From Toxotes chatareus (lineage: Eukaryota; Chordata; Actinopteri; Toxotidae): 64,000 bases of DNA. The stretch lies in contig CM028897.1 in NCBI GenBank assembly GCA_016801885.1, positions 20,154,001 through 20,218,000 on the forward strand, read 5' to 3'. Position numbers and translations under genes: made by a program. Numbering within the stretch: position 1 is the first letter of the stretch; every line of letters starts with the position of its first letter. A model generated the notes under the pieces. That model saw only the letters and a program-made list of their open reading frames with translations. It did no database searches and had not been told where the DNA came from. Of this stretch, positions 36,802 through 50,625 are shown in pieces.

Positions 36802-37472
36802 ACGTATATTTTACATATATATATATATATACTTATAAAGGTTCACTGAAACCACTTTTTCTACAGCAGAAAAGAGCCATGTTAATAATGTTAGATAATG
36901 TTTTACCATAGAGAAGGTGGGTATAATTTGAGAGGTACACAAAATTTCAAAATTCACAGTATTCCAACACCTATAAAAAAAAAAGATTTACCATATCAAG
37001 CAGTGGAGTAAAACTGTGGAACAAACTGGGTGTGTTCAGATGTCAGACAGTTTAAAGACAAATATAAACAGATGCTCTTTAATAGGTACAGGGATGAGGG
37101 GGTGCAACTCTCAGGTGCATGTTTTATAGCATAGCGGTATGTGTGGTATGTATGTGCACAGGGGCATATTACATGGGATGTCGTGTTCATGTTTCTTAGT
37201 TTAGTCTCTTAGTTATTCTACCTTATTTAATCTTGTTCTGGCCATATTGGCCTCTTACTTATATCTCACTTTCACTTACTGTACTGTACCCCTGCTGTTG
37301 CTAAATGCAATTTCCCCACTGAGGGACTAATAAAGGATTCTCTTATCTTATCTTATGGTGTTGTAGTAGGAAATGGTACAAAAGGGCAGTTTGAATAAGC
37401 ATTGTGCTTCCCACTGCTCCTTCTCCAATGCATTTTCCTTGTTTTTTTTTTTTTGTTGTTGTTGTTTTTGTT

Positions 37473-37515
37473 CTCACAGACAGACAGACAGACAGTGTGT
37501 CTGTCTGTCTGTGAG
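37473..37515. repeat. 17-bp perfect inverted repeat made of (ACAG)/(CTGT) units
   Basis: Left arm 37473-37489 (ctcacagacagacagac) and right arm 37499-37515 are reverse complements, with a 9-nt spacer. It lies beside a T/TTG-rich tract. Confidence 0.95.
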
Positions 37516-39589
37516 AATAAAACACCACCCACACTATCGCCCCTTTAAAAGTCATCCAGGACTTTTCCCAAAATGGATCTGTAGCTGGAAATGAACTGAA
37601 ATGTAAATAGTTGTGTTGATATGAATCAGCCGAGGGAGGTTTGTGAGGTTTAAATGACAAAAGTTGTGTGGAGAAAGACCAGACGCTGCAGAATGCTCTG
37701 TGTAGGGACTGAGTGCAGCGGTGTGTGGCTGAGTGAAGCACACGCCTTCCGCTTATAACATCACTGATATAAATCTGCTGCACTTGTTAAATCTCTTTGT
37801 CCTCTGTCAGTTCTTTCCACTGTGGAAAGAAAGGAGGGCGAAAAAAGTAGATACTGATGTTTCACAAAGTTTTTCCAATAACCTATCAAACCCAGACATC
37901 ATCAAACTCAGTGACTTCTCGCTGTGTACTTACTGACGTGTACACAAACCTCAGTATCTTCTGCTCATTTACTCATCTCTGCTCAAATTTGCATCATCAG
38001 TCACTTATTCTTTTTTTTTTTTACTATTTCCAACTCAGGAGTTAAGTGAATTCGAATGTTTCCTATTTTAAAATCTAAAACCTTCTAAACCTTCGGATGT
38101 AAAAGCTCGGAGACAAGGTGTCGGTTTCGGTAATTTCAGTAGTATTTGGACTGATGTTCACAAAGATATCCAGCCCTGTCCCACAAATTCCAGACATCAA
38201 TTTCACTCAATACGAAGTGATTCATCCATTGTACTATGTTCATATAAAACTACACTTGTTACTGTCTCCTCAGTCTGTTAAATGTGGGACAAATCTGAAG
38301 ATTAGCAGACACCAGTCCCAAAAACTCAAAAGTCCTAAATCAAACTAAAGAGAATCTAAAAGGAACAGAGAAGTCCAGGAGGTAGGGCAGGCAGGGGAAT
38401 AGGGCAAATGCAGGTCACAGGACAAACACAGACAGGAAACATGACAACAGACAAACTGACAGGGGGACTGGGGAACAACAAGACTTATATAGACAAGAGA
38501 TAATGGGCAACAGGTGACAACAAACAGGGCGGGGCAGACAATCAAAAAAGGAGGGAAATCAGACAAAGACAGGACGTAGACAGAAGACAGATGCACAAGG
38601 GCTAGGGCTTCAAAGTAAGGACATACTAAAAAAAACCAAAAAAAAAAACAGAAACGAGTACACCACAAGAAAGCTCTCCCGCTACACACAGGAATTAAAC
38701 CAAAACTCAAGAAACTAAAAAAGAGTCCATACAGGGCAGTAAAGAATTTACCAACAAGTCCAACAAAGTCCAAAAATAATCCAAAACGGTTCATAAATGT
38801 CCAAAAAGAGTTCCCCCCTCAGGAGCTGATCATAACAGAAACCTGTGAAGACTGGACTAACCATCAGCTTGCACAGATGTTTTACTCTTTGACAGTCAGG
38901 AAGGAGCTTGAGAGGAAGGATACGGTTTATTTCATTTCCATGATCTTCTGTTTTGGGTGAGCATGACGTCAGATTGGATAAGAAATACCCAGAAGCAGAT
39001 TTGGACTCAGAGTACTGTTGGTAATCAGCAAGCCGGCTGCAGATGAAATATACAGGCCGCAACATCTGCAACATAAATACAGGTTTACAACAGCAGCTGT
39101 GTGAATTCAAATGCGTGTAGTGCTGTGCTAACCATGTGTAATAGATCTTTGACGAAATGTCCGAAAACCTTGTTTAAAAGATCAGAATCTATTCAGCGCA
39201 GCTCCTGTATGGTGTGAAACACAGTGGGACAGCTCACAGGGTGCTTTGGGACTCCTCTCTTTGCATGTAAGTGAGGAGGGAGTGACTTTGCGACACCTGT
39301 TGGCAGAAAAGAGAACAGCACGTTGGATTGTAGCAGAGTTGAAGTAGATGACGTTCTTAGGGAAACTGCACTGCAGAGGCGCTGCAACCACACGGTGGTG
39401 GTAAAGTGTGCCGTGCTGCTGTGCACCTAAAAAAAAAAAAAAAAAAAAAAGAGAGAACAAACAAAAAAACAGTAGTGTTAGAAAAAATGTGTAAAATCCA
39501 GAATAGAATTTAAATTCCTCCTCCTCACCAAAAAAAACCCTTAACAGTCCGGCACCATCATACCTTAAAGAGCTCATAGTACCCTATTA

Positions 39590-39960
39590 ACTAGAACACT
39601 GTACTGCCAGACTGCAGGAGTGGAAGGCACAGCTTATAGCTAGAGCTGTGTCAGGCTTGCCTGAACCACTCCATAGTTATGCCATTAAAGCCCTAGACTG
39701 CCAGGATGACATCCCATGATGCACCAAGCTAAGATTTGTATCCCATTAATACCTGTTACTAACTCTGCGTCGTTTCTCTCCCATAGTTCTGTTCTTTCTC
39801 GCCTCTCTCTCTCTCTCCTCCTGTCACTCTCTGCAGGTCTTTCTGCTTCAGGAGTGGCAGAGTCTGGATCTGTGAATGCAAACCACCTACTGCCCCCATG
39901 ATCTCGCTCAGCACCCACTGCTATAATTCTTATTATCAGTCCTATTAATCATACTGGACC
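39590..39960. repeat. Dispersed repeat copy (related to 53440-53640)
   Basis: The text ccatagttatgccattaaag, followed by ccctagactgccaggatgac, resembles cttagttatgctgctatagg, then cctaggctgctgggggactt, at 53440-53640. Both run into cccatgat. This suggests two diverged members of one interspersed family; class not recognised. Confidence 0.45.
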
Positions 39961-40743
39961 ACTCTCTGGAGGACCAAGATGCCCACTTCTGGGAGGACAG
40001 TCTAGACATGCTTTATGTGAGAAGTGCCCTGAGATCATTTCAGTTATGATTTGGTGCCAGTCAGTCTCACACAGACCTCTGACGTGTCTCATGTCGACTG
40101 GGATCATGTTCCAGGCAGAAGAGGAAGCTCCATGAAGAACAGTTCTCACCATACAGTGTGTAGCTCTGAACATCTGGTGACACTGCGACGCCGGACGATC
40201 AGAGCTCACCTGATGTGTGTTCCACCTGCGACAAGCACAGTATCTACTAGTTTTTTCCACCAAAGAAGTGTGGTGTTTAACTGCATGGATAGAAGAAGAC
40301 AGGGTTTTTAATTCAGCCTCCACACTCAGCCATGATAATGGTTTTAATGGATATCGCACACTTTGGTAAGGAAACACCAGTGAACAACTAAACCTAAAAT
40401 CTCATGTAAGAATCAGGTTCACAGACGTTTACAACAAACCTCCCGACTGAGGCTCATTTCTCAGAGCCTTATGTGAAAAGGCGAGGCCGTGGGGACGTTC
40501 AGTAGGGGAGTAGCAGCTCGAGGTGGACTGAGCTGACTCTAAACTAAACTATGTAAGTATGAAGAAATGCATGAGAGGACAGTACATCAAATCATAGATA
40601 CTGCATTCCCAGCACAGGGCGAGAGATCTGTAACGAGTTTACCATCTGGAGCTGAGACTGGGAGTCTGCCCAGAAAAATGCTAGAAAGTATGGAGGCCAC
40701 AGGGTCAATCTAAACAGCCATTTGTAAAGCTTAAGTGGGAACA

Positions 40744-40746
<3 letters not shown>

Positions 40747-40776
<30 letters not shown>
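40747..40776. repeat. (GT)n microsatellite
   Basis: About 15 GT units. Confidence 0.97.
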
Positions 40777-40778
<2 letters not shown>

Positions 40779-42829
40779 ATTCATTTGAAATGTCTGTGCA
40801 AGATCCAGGGATCCGCATGCGGCAAGGTTGAGCATGTTTACTACTTGAACAGTGCAAATGATCTATCCAGCAGTCTATAAACATTCCCAAATATGTGTGT
40901 GTTGGACAGAGAGTCAGCATTCTTTAAAATATTTACAGCAGCCAACCAGAGAAGGTTGTTCTCAGGTCAGCTGCCATCACAGGCCAGTCAAAGAGGCAGA
41001 GCTCTGCCAAGAGGAGTTACACAACCAGCAGGCTTTTTGGTGGGAAAGTAAGTTGGACACACATGCATCATGTTACCGACCAAAATTGTGAACATGTGCA
41101 ATTTTTCACATTACGTTAAATTCCTAAGAAAAAAAACGTGGATGTCAAGTATTCTGTTCTGTTCATTTCAAGCGTGTATTAGTCCATGTTCGTGCCATAA
41201 GTTGAGTAAAAAAAACAAACAAACAAACAAAAAAAAAAAACCCCAAAAACCTTCTGACACGCACAAAAGCATGACATTTAACACTCTTTGTTCAAAAAGA
41301 TGGCGGGGGAGTGGAGGGTGGAATGGTTAAGACATTCACAAAAGCAGGACACATGACACTTTTATGTTGTTATTTTTGGTGTTGTTTTTTTTTTTAAAGG
41401 AGGTGATTGAATGGTGCTAGCTGAGAGCAGACAACAAAGATCCAGGAAACGCCAAGAACGCTCACAAAAGCAGGACACCCAATACTGTTTTGTTTCAACA
41501 AAAAGAGAAGAAGAAAAAAAAAAAGATCGAATGGTGACATAAAGACGACTTTTGTGTTCCATAGTCAGAGAGGTGTCTTCTCTATATGTTGAAAACAACA
41601 ACCCTGGCCCCTGTGGACCAGGGACCCATATCAGACCTGGCCTGAGAGGCAAAAACTGGTGCAAGACTTAGAATCTAGAGAAGGATTTATATTGGAAGTA
41701 CTACTGAACCAAGACTAAAGGTAATGCTAATTATAGCTAACTGTTAAATGCAATTATAGCTAATTAACTGCTAATTAATTATTAAGATTATTAAGATCTA
41801 GGAGTGAGATGGGAGAAAAAAATCTGGGACAAATGGGGTCAAAAGGAAGTACAGAACCCTAGCCCATGGATTTGGAGCACAGTGGACCACCTTAAACTCT
41901 GTAATGAATAACTGGGTCTGGCGATCATAAACCCAAGCAGCAAACCCATCAGTGACAAACAGAAGCGCGAACACAGCAACACACAGGACAGGCGGGACGA
42001 GCAGGGGCCACCATGTGTGAAGAGCCGACCTTAAGGTCCACACAACGTGAATGCGAGCAGAATTGTGACCAAACTGTCAGATAAATCCAACAATCATCTC
42101 ACAACGAGGGAATTATTCTGAGTAGAGAAAGAAGCGGCCACAACATTTCACAATGAGTCGATTCACTAATGTGGCCAGTGCTGCTCTGGAGCCTCAAGGG
42201 CCACTTTTATCTGATTCCAACGCAAATGGGTGGAAACAGGGAAAAAAAAAAATTCAGCCAAGACATTTGACATTTGACTCAGACTTAGACCCACTAATCC
42301 CCACCCGGAGATACAGAACCACTGTACAGCCCATGTCAGCAAACTCTATCACATGCAAAATGCACTGTGTTGGGTAACTTACTGTAATTAGTTACTAGGG
42401 AAAGTAACTTTTGAGTTACCTTTAATCGTCTGCTGCAATTCTCTGATTGATATACACAAAGCTGTATTATTTCTTGTGTTGCTTAACTTGTGATGGAGTG
42501 TGGGAAAAGAAAACTCTGATGTTGTATCTATCATTGTCACTGTCTACCCATTATCACTGTGATGAAGTCATTAGAGGAACAATAAAACACAACTGACGCC
42601 ACTGATGTTGTGATAGGGCTGTTTACTGTAGCATCAACAGGACTTCACATCAAGCCCTCAGTCAGTTTTACTGTTCTGGGAGTGGAAATGAAACATCTGT
42701 TTACTCTGTAGACATTTGGATATGGATCAAGGACATTCATCAAAGACATTTGTGAGTGTGTAAAAGTAATCAAAATAAATTACATGAAAGTATTGTGTTG
42801 CCACAGTCTCGTCATCCACACATACCTCA

Positions 42830-43000
42830 GTCCACGTGTAAGCCGTGGCTGTCGTCCTGCATCAGAATGTTGGAGGGAACGCTCGCTGCGTGCCTAATCT
42901 GAAAAAACATTTCCCACCAGGCTGGCAGGAAGGACTGGCGGGTCAAGAGCAGGCCAATTAGGACCAACATCCTTTTCTGTGTGACCTGACGGGACCTGGA
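42830..43000 (-). other. Candidate lone exon bounded by canonical splice signals
   Basis: The minus strand has a pyrimidine-rich acceptor (gttgtttcttccag, ending at plus 43000), then an open frame RQVTQKRMLVLIG, LLLTRQSFLPAWWEMFF, ILMQDDSHGLHVD, then TGA and GAG|GTATGT. I recognise no protein family and see no partner exons. Possibly an exon of a non-coding RNA or a lost gene. Confidence 0.2.
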
Positions 43001-44644
43001 AGAAACAACAACAGGGGTCCTGGGGTTGGGGGGGGGGCACCTATCTCGCTGTAAGGAAGTTAAATACATGTCTGTTTGACACAGTTTCACTTTATCAGAC
43101 CTCACACAATATTTGTGTTCCTTCATTATCAACAAATCCATTCAGTCTGAAGTCGGTAAGTTTGAAAGGCATAAAGATGTACCGGTGTGGAGTTAAAGGT
43201 GAGGCCAAGCAGCCCTCTGAGGGCTCCTCATCTCTTCTTGGATGTTGGAGCCTTCAGGCTACATTAGCCACTGCTAGCACAACACATCCAAGACAGTGAG
43301 AGACAAAAACATGAACATGACAAAAAGGATTCAATAAATATATGAACTTTTTTTTGTTGTCACTATATAATTCTGTGATATCAGTGAGTAAAATCCCAAA
43401 CGGTATATACTGTCAACATATTTGTTTGCTCCCTTCTTGTGTGCTACAATATATTGTACGTACAATATAAGTGTCTAATCATGTCAAGGTGTGTGTGTGA
43501 AGCTGTGATGACTGATGTGATGCAGCTCTCACACGTCACCTCTGGAGACATGCTAATGGCTGATTCAGCATTTTGTCTGTATCATCATATGTCATTATTC
43601 CAAAGAATCAGGAGTTAGTGTACAAGATTCTCTACTGCTATGTTGTTGTTTATTGTGCTTTTGGTTGACCCCTGGAATTCACATTCCAGGGATTGACCTT
43701 TGACCCCTATGACCGCTGTCTCAGTACTGCGATCATTAACTGGAGACAGAAAGAGGAGGTCACTGTTGAACTCTTGTGTATTGCTGACATTGTTTTCCTT
43801 CATCTATCTTTTTCTTTTTCTCTGACTACAAACTGACTTCAGACCTGTCTTCACCACCGTTTGCACTGTCAGTTCAGAGATCCTGTGACTCCTCTCAGAG
43901 AAACTATCTCACACACATAACAGCCTCCATTATGTAAGGTTTTTTTTTCCATATCAGAAAAAGGAAGAAGCATTTCTGGAGGATTTTCACCCTCACTGCA
44001 ATGCATGCTGGGTAGTATATGTATATGAGCTAACTGTGTTTTTTTTTAATCCATCAGCCATTTAACCAACTGAAGCCATAATTTTCAGTGAGGATTAAAC
44101 AATTTAAATTTGACACTGATCAACTTATGATCAATGAGTTAACAAGAAAAGGAAAGTTAATTTAATATAACTCTTGCTTTTCTGGTCTTGGACAAATGGA
44201 AATGTGTGCCTAGAAGTGCGTAAAGCTTTCTTAGTCTGAATAGCATTATGTCCATATGTATGAACTGTGTGTGTGTTTGTGCTTCAGAACAAATAAAATG
44301 TTTGGATTTAGTTTGTCTGGAAGAGACAGAATATTCACACAACCTCTTTTTGTCCTTTCTATTTAAATCATGTAATCACGATGGTTGTTAAAGGAAACTA
44401 AACGAAATGAAATCTCGTGCGTAAAAACAGTCCTGTTGGCCGTGGAGCTGAACAGATGTCAGATGAAACCACAGTTCCATAACTGTACATTCAAAGAAAG
44501 AGGAAGGGGCAGGGGGGTTATGGGAGAGAAGGGTGGGAACGGAAGATGTTGAGGGGCGCGCCTCTCCTTTCCAAAAGCGTCTGACCGCGCGCCGATGAAC
44601 CAGAGGCTCATTCCCCTCCTCTCTTTCTCTCAAGCCCGGGCGTA

Positions 44645-47600
44645 ATGGTAGAGCGGAGGATGAACTCTCTGGTGAAATGGGCGCTCATCCTCTTTGTCCT
44701 CGTCTCCGTCATTCTCAACATCGTCCTGATTGCCGTCCACTCCAACAGGGCCCCCAAATGTTCTGCTCAGCGTGTCCACCCGGTGCGGGGCAAGCACGAC
44801 GAGCGCAGCCTCGTGTTCGCTGATCTCACCCGCGAGGAGTACTTGCAGGTTCAGCAGTACATGCTCAAGCAGAAAGACTTGGACATATCCACAAACCAGA
44901 TCACGGAGCCATCGAAAAATTTCCTGTTCTTAATAGACCTCTCTCTGCCAAAGAAAGCGGACGCTTTGGCTTACTTGGATGACAAAGGCGCCAAGCCGAC
45001 GAGAGAGGCGACAGCTGTGGTCTTCCACGGCTCCCTAGGCAAGATCAAGGAGTACGTTGTGGGGCCTCTTCCCAACCCGAAGTACCACAGAGATGTCACC
45101 ACGGAGAGGTACAAGATGGAGCTGCCTATCACCGCGCGCACGGTCACCATCGGGGAATACGTTTTGCTTTTCCAGTTTATAGAGAATGAGATTTTCTCCA
45201 AGCTGGGGACGCTCATGAAAGAGAGCTTCGGCGTGGGTCAGGACAAGAGGCTGAACGCGTTCGAGCAGATGCCCCGCGGAGTACGCTCCGGGGACAGAAA
45301 GACCTGGGTGTCTTTCCTCAGGGATATGAGCGGCATGTATATCCACCCGGTGGGCTTCGAGGTGCTGGTCAACCACGAGAACTTAAACGCGTCCAACTGG
45401 AAAGTGGAGCGGCTGATGTATAACGGCCGATACTTCGACACGGTGGAAGAACTTGGACGGGAATATGAACGTGGCTCCGTTAAGAAAATAGTTTACAAAG
45501 AGTCCTCTGATTACGGTTCTCTGAAACCCAGGAACAAGCCTCTGCAAATCGGACCGCAGCTGTTTTACGCAGAGGGGAAGCGCTACAGCGTGAGCAACAA
45601 CCAGGTCCTGTACATGGACTGGAGCTTCGCCTTCGGGCTGAGCTCTCTCACGGGCATGAGGGTGTTTGACGTGCGCTTCAAGAACGAGAGGATAGCCTAC
45701 GAGCTGAGCGTGCAGGAGGCCATGTCGGTGTACGGTTCACTAACACCGGGGATGATCCTCACCAAGTTTCTGGATTCGAGCATCGGGATAGGGCGCTTCG
45801 CGCACGAACTGGCCCGTGGCGTGGATTGCCCCCACGAAGCCACGTACGTGGACACATACCGCTACATCGACGTCCCCGGCCCGATCAGATTCAGGAATTC
45901 AATCTGCATCTTTGAGCACAACATGGGACAGCCCCTGCGAAGGCACTTCTCCGACTTTTTCCACAACAGCTACGGAGGGATGGTGAACAGCGCCTTGGTG
46001 TTCAGAACCATCACAGCTATAGGAAACTACGACTACATGTGGGATTTTATCTTCTACCAGAGTGGATCGGTGGAGGCCAAGGTGCACGCCACCGGCTACA
46101 TCTCTTCTTCTTATCTGGTGGAGGGGAACCTGAAGTACGGACACCAGGTGGCGGACAAGGTCCTGGGGAACATCCACACCCACTTCATCAACTTTAAAGT
46201 GGACTTGGATGTATTGGGTGAGTGGCAGCACTACGTTAATACATGTTTATCTAAAGCTGGGCAATATGAAAAAAAGGAAAAAAAACAAACAAAACATAGT
46301 CATTATAAAAAGTTATTAGTTTGAAATCCTGAGATCATGAGATCAGGATCTTTCTTCCTCAGAGATTTCCCCAGCTGACTGGTTTCCTATTGAACAGCTG
46401 CAGTCAGTGACGCAGCTCTAAATCTCTCTTGCTGCTAAAGCATAAAAACTACATGATTCTTAGTCTGTTGTCAGTGACTGGTGTGATAACCTATACCCCC
46501 AGATAGGTGTGATAAAGGGCAAGAAATCAGAGGATGCAGATCTTGGCTGGTTGTGTCATGTGGGGTTTGGTTTGAAACTGACGCAGGAACAGAAATGCAA
46601 AAAAAAAAAAAAAAAAAAAGCACCAATAAAGAAAACTTAAATCTCAGGCTGCACCATCTGAGCCAAAACAGTAAAGCTGAACAACAGGCTCTAAAACGCT
46701 GCACAGAGCCGAGGAGAGCTGCAGAGCCGGTGCTAATCTCTACACATAGTTATTATACATGATCATTTGGTCCAATGTAGGGACAGAAATATGAGTTAGC
46801 TGCAGATTTATATTTATTTAGAAATGAAATAGAATTTTTTTTTTTAAAATAAAGTGACATGGATCTGTAGGAGAATCCAAAGGCCCAGTGTCACTCTGCT
46901 TTGGCTCTGAAACTACGACAGGCAACGATCAGTATCACAAACGTTTTTGCATCTTTCTCCTTTCGCAGGAGTGAAGAACGTATTCCAGACCAAAGACATG
47001 GAGTATGTTAACGTGTCGCTGCCGTGGATGCCTGATCACTATGCTATGATCCCACAGCTGGTGGAGAAACAACTCAAAACAGAGCAGGTCTGCCTTTATC
47101 CTTCTTCACTTCCACTTCCACTTAATAATCACTTGGATTTAGGTTTCAGACCCAACAGACCTTACACAGTAACAGGAATCCGTCACAGAGCGTAACAAAG
47201 GTCACAGTGTCCTGGGAAGGAAATGCAGCCGCTGACTTGGGTGGATGTTGGTGGGTGTTGCCTATGTTCTATGGGACATAGCCACCAACCACGTTACGCT
47301 CTGTGACTAATTCTTGTTACTGTGTAACAAAACAACTCGAGTCATGACCGTGGGACTAACGTCCACTGTGACGCTTCCACAGGAGGCAGCCTTGCGTTAC
47401 AACACCAAAACTCCTCGCTACCTCCACATCGCCAGCAACAAGACCAACCGCTGGGGTCACCAGCGCTCTTACAGGCTTCAGGTGTTCAGCTTCACAGGGG
47501 ACCACCTCCCAGAGAGCCAGGCTGAAGAGAGGGCCATGTCCTGGGCCAGGTGAGACGAGACATCTGCAAAGCAAAAAACAAACAAAAAAAAAACAAAACC

Positions 47601-48643
47601 TCACACCAAGTTTGGGTTAAATTTATCATAAACTATTGTAGTGAAAGTCACAGTCAGTGCTTGTTGTGCGGCATGGGCTGGGATGTAACAATAAGAGGAT
47701 GAGCCCCCTGTGGACAGGGAAGTCATGGAGACATAGTGCATGTTTGTGTTTTCTATTTGGACGGGTTTTTTTTATTGTCTGGTCAAAGCACAAAGTACTT
47801 TGGAGAACAGAAGTGTCTGGTGAAACCAGTAGCCGCGGTGTCTGATGTTAGCTAATGCTAGCAAATGTTAAATATTGCTGTTTAACTGACATTACTCTTC
47901 GCTACTTATTCTTCAGATAAAAACCAACAATTAGTCAATTAATCTGTCAGTTTGACAGAAAATGAATCTGCATCTATTTCAAAATCAAACAGGTATTTTC
48001 ATCATTTTTTTATGGATTTTGTTGGATTCAGCTTTTTCAAATGTGAGCATTTGACATTTAAACTCAGTGTGTTGTTATGCTGTAATGACAAACCTCTCTG
48101 TGCCTCCAGGTATAAGGTTGCCATCACCAAGCACAAGGACCTAGAGCAGACCAGCAGCAGTCTGTACAGTCAAAACAACATCTGGACTCCAGCTGTCGAC
48201 TTCAGCAAGTACATTGAAGACAACGAAACCATTGAAGACGAGGTGTGTTGAGGTGGATTCTACATATAAAAATAATGACAGAATACAAACACGTGTGAGC
48301 TTTAAATTAGACAAATTATCTAAAGGATTTTGCATGATGTATGTGTACGCAGGACCTGGTTGCCTGGGTTACCACTGGTTTCCTCCACATCCCTCACGCT
48401 GAGGACATCCCCAACACGGTAACCGTGGGTAATGGGGGCGGGGTCCTGCTGCGGCCCCATAACTACTTCGATGAGGATCCATCCATCCACTCTGCTGATG
48501 GGGTGTACTTTGCCCCGGGAAGTGAGGACAGCTGTGAAAACAACAGGATAGCCTGCCTCGCTCAAGAGGCCTGCAGCCCTGTGCTGGAGCCCTTCACCTT
48601 CTATGGCTTTGGTGGAGTCATGAGGTTTGAGGAGTGGGTCTGA
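44645..48643 (+). CDS. aoc2: Copper amine oxidase, AOC2/AOC3 (primary-amine oxidase, VAP-1) type, 5 exons, 760 aa
   Basis: Oxidises primary amines to aldehyde, ammonia and hydrogen peroxide using copper and topaquinone, probably at the cell surface. Exons: 44645-46217, 46969-47087, 47383-47549, 48110-48242, 48353-48643, all GT-AG and in frame, total 2283 nt; human AOC3 is 763 aa. An N-terminal hydrophobic segment (about residues 7-29, VKWALILFVLVSVILNIVLI) gives a type II membrane protein as in AOC2/AOC3, rather than the signal peptide of AOC1. Tyr462 in GNYDYMWDF is the topaquinone precursor, Asp377 (KFLDSSIGIG) the likely catalytic base, His511 and His513 (HTHFIN) and His676 (FLHIPHAED) the copper ligands. 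Sequons include NAS and NET. Either Met1 or Met6 could start. All key residues are present, so activity is expected. The aoc2 symbol is a family-level choice; it could be called aoc3-like. Confidence 0.95.
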
Positions 48644-50625
48644 TTTATTGATCACTGGTAGGTAATAGCTTCCAAGCCCTAGTGATTTCAGAGATGGGCT
48701 TGAGGTGATTTACCAAATCTTTCAAGAAGTTTGTGTCAATTTTACTGCGTTTATAGAGGCAGTGTGGGATGGCAGATTATTTGTGCTGCATGGGTTTTAA
48801 AGCTGCACCAGGCAAGAAGTTGAGCGAAAGAAGCTTTGGCTGTCAAACAGCAATATTTTAGAAAAAAAGCATTTTTACTGTATCATTTCCAACTTTTCCA
48901 TCCTGTTTGTCCTACAGGCTGGATTTTTCTAATGGGACATTTTTGCATTTGCCTCTGAAATTTTACCGTGTCTTGCAGTGTCCACCAAAGCACCAGGAAT
49001 GAGATTATACAAAACCAAGCCCACCTGCATCTTCATTATAATAACAACATCACAGGCAAAAATAAAGCAGACTGTTTACTGTGATAGATTAACTATCTCA
49101 CCCAAGCTTAAAAATCCCTGTATGGTTAAGTTCATACTGTGTTATGGCAAACATCTGCAACAGGACCCTGGGCAAAACCAAGCTATGTGGGCCCCCTTAG
49201 ACAACCCCAGCACCCCTTCACCAGTTCTATGACTTTTTTAAATGCAGGTTTACTTAAGAATTACCATGTGAATTTAGCACCAACTGCAAGACTAGGAAAC
49301 AATACAGGAGCTAACTTACAGCACTTACATTTTTTTGTTTCTTTTCTTTATATTGTGCTGTATATGGGTGTATTAATCAGATTATCTCAAAATAATTGCC
49401 ACACAGAGGGGCCTCTCGGGTTCTCCAACTGGTAATCCAGCCTTGACTAACACATAGCTCTGCCTATAAGGTAGAGGATCAATCTAAAAGTTTATGGTAT
49501 GATTTCAATTATAGATTTCTAATCTTTTCTAAACTGAGAAAAGTAAAAACTACATTTCACAACATGTCAAAGTTATATTTAAAAGCTTCAGCATTTACTT
49601 ATTCACTTTGACAGCTTGTGTGTATCTGAATGGCTTTGGTGATTCTCGGATTTTCTAGTGCCATCATCAGGTCAAAATTTTATTTTGCTCTGTACTTTGG
49701 TTTATGACCACACACTTTGAACTATATCTGTAGCATGCTAATGTCAGGAAATACTAGCATTTGATTTTAATATTAACATGCTAACACGCAAAACTAAGAT
49801 GGTGACATAATAAACATTACCTCCCTATGCACCAACATGTTAGCATTGTTGTTATGAACACGTTAGCTCGAAACACCACTGTGCCTAAATACAGCCTCAC
49901 CAAGCTGCTAGCATGGCTGTACACTGCTTTTTGGGCGGTATCAGCAAAGTCACAAACCATAGTGATTTAGCTTGTTTTCTTATTGTTTGTTCAATTTTTT
50001 ACATTTACAAAACTGATAATGTGAATTTGTCGTTTTTAGAATAAAAACACAAAGTTGTTGTTATTAGGTTAAGAAGAATAAAGGTAATGCTAATGGAAAA
50101 TGTACTACTTTACTTACACTTTACAAGGCTATGAACTACAAGTTGATGTCTTATCAGCAGTAATTATTACCTGGGATTCTTTGTTCATTTTTTTTTTCCA
50201 GAAATGTGGAGCTATAGTTTGAGATTTTGCAAGCAAAGAGGTGATCATCATCATCATCATCATTATCTTGATTTCAGTAATGTTTGCAATTATTCTTGCT
50301 TATATGTTAGCAATCTCTTTTTAGCATGAATTCAGAATGTATCCAAAGACCACTGCAAAATACACAATTTTCACTCTCTAGGTTTCTTAGTGGTGAACCG
50401 CTGTGATATAAACTGCAATATGTATCCATTGTAAACTGACACTGTAAAGTCAAGTGTGTGTAAATAAGCACTGTACCATCCACTTCAAAGCTCGAGGCTG
50501 TGACTACTGAACAACTGAATGATGTTTGATTCATTTTGTATATTTTTTTCTACAGTGCCACAGTCTGAAGAATTGAGTTACTGTTGTTTCTTCCTCTCTA
50601 AATAAAAGAAGAGATTATTTGTGTA
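48644..50625 (+). other. 3' UTR of the amine oxidase gene with poly(A) signal
   Basis: Non-coding DNA after the stop codon, ending with AATAAA at 50601-50606 (ctctctaaataaaagaag), followed by a GT-containing stretch. A UTR of about 1.97 kb is inferred; an earlier cleavage site cannot be excluded. Confidence 0.45.

Larger units (their letters stand above)
35825..44644. other. Repeat-rich intergenic stretch
   Basis: Holds a LINE fragment (36440-36801), an inverted repeat (37473-37515), a G/A-rich strand at 38345-38830 with a spurious hydrophobic antisense frame, a dispersed repeat near 39590-39960, a 142-codon minus frame at 39949-40377 of unknown nature, a (GT)n tract (40747-40776) and a possible lone exon (42830-43000). 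GC content rises just before the amine oxidase start (44500-44644, including ggggcgcgcctctcc). Confidence 0.5.

Noticed and set aside
38345..38794. Minus-strand 149-codon hydrophobic frame (FFSFLSFG, CFFFWFFLV)
   Set aside because: Composition follows an A/G-rich plus strand and is low-complexity. No start context or splice support.
44971..45441. Antisense frames inside the amine oxidase first exon
   Set aside because: GC-rich shadow frames of a well-supported coding exon.
48243..48352. Reading on past the 48110-48242 exon (EDEVC then stop)
   Set aside because: The donor GAG|GTGTGT and acceptor acgcag|GAC join it to the next exon in frame, restoring the conserved DLVAWVTTGFLHIPHAED region.
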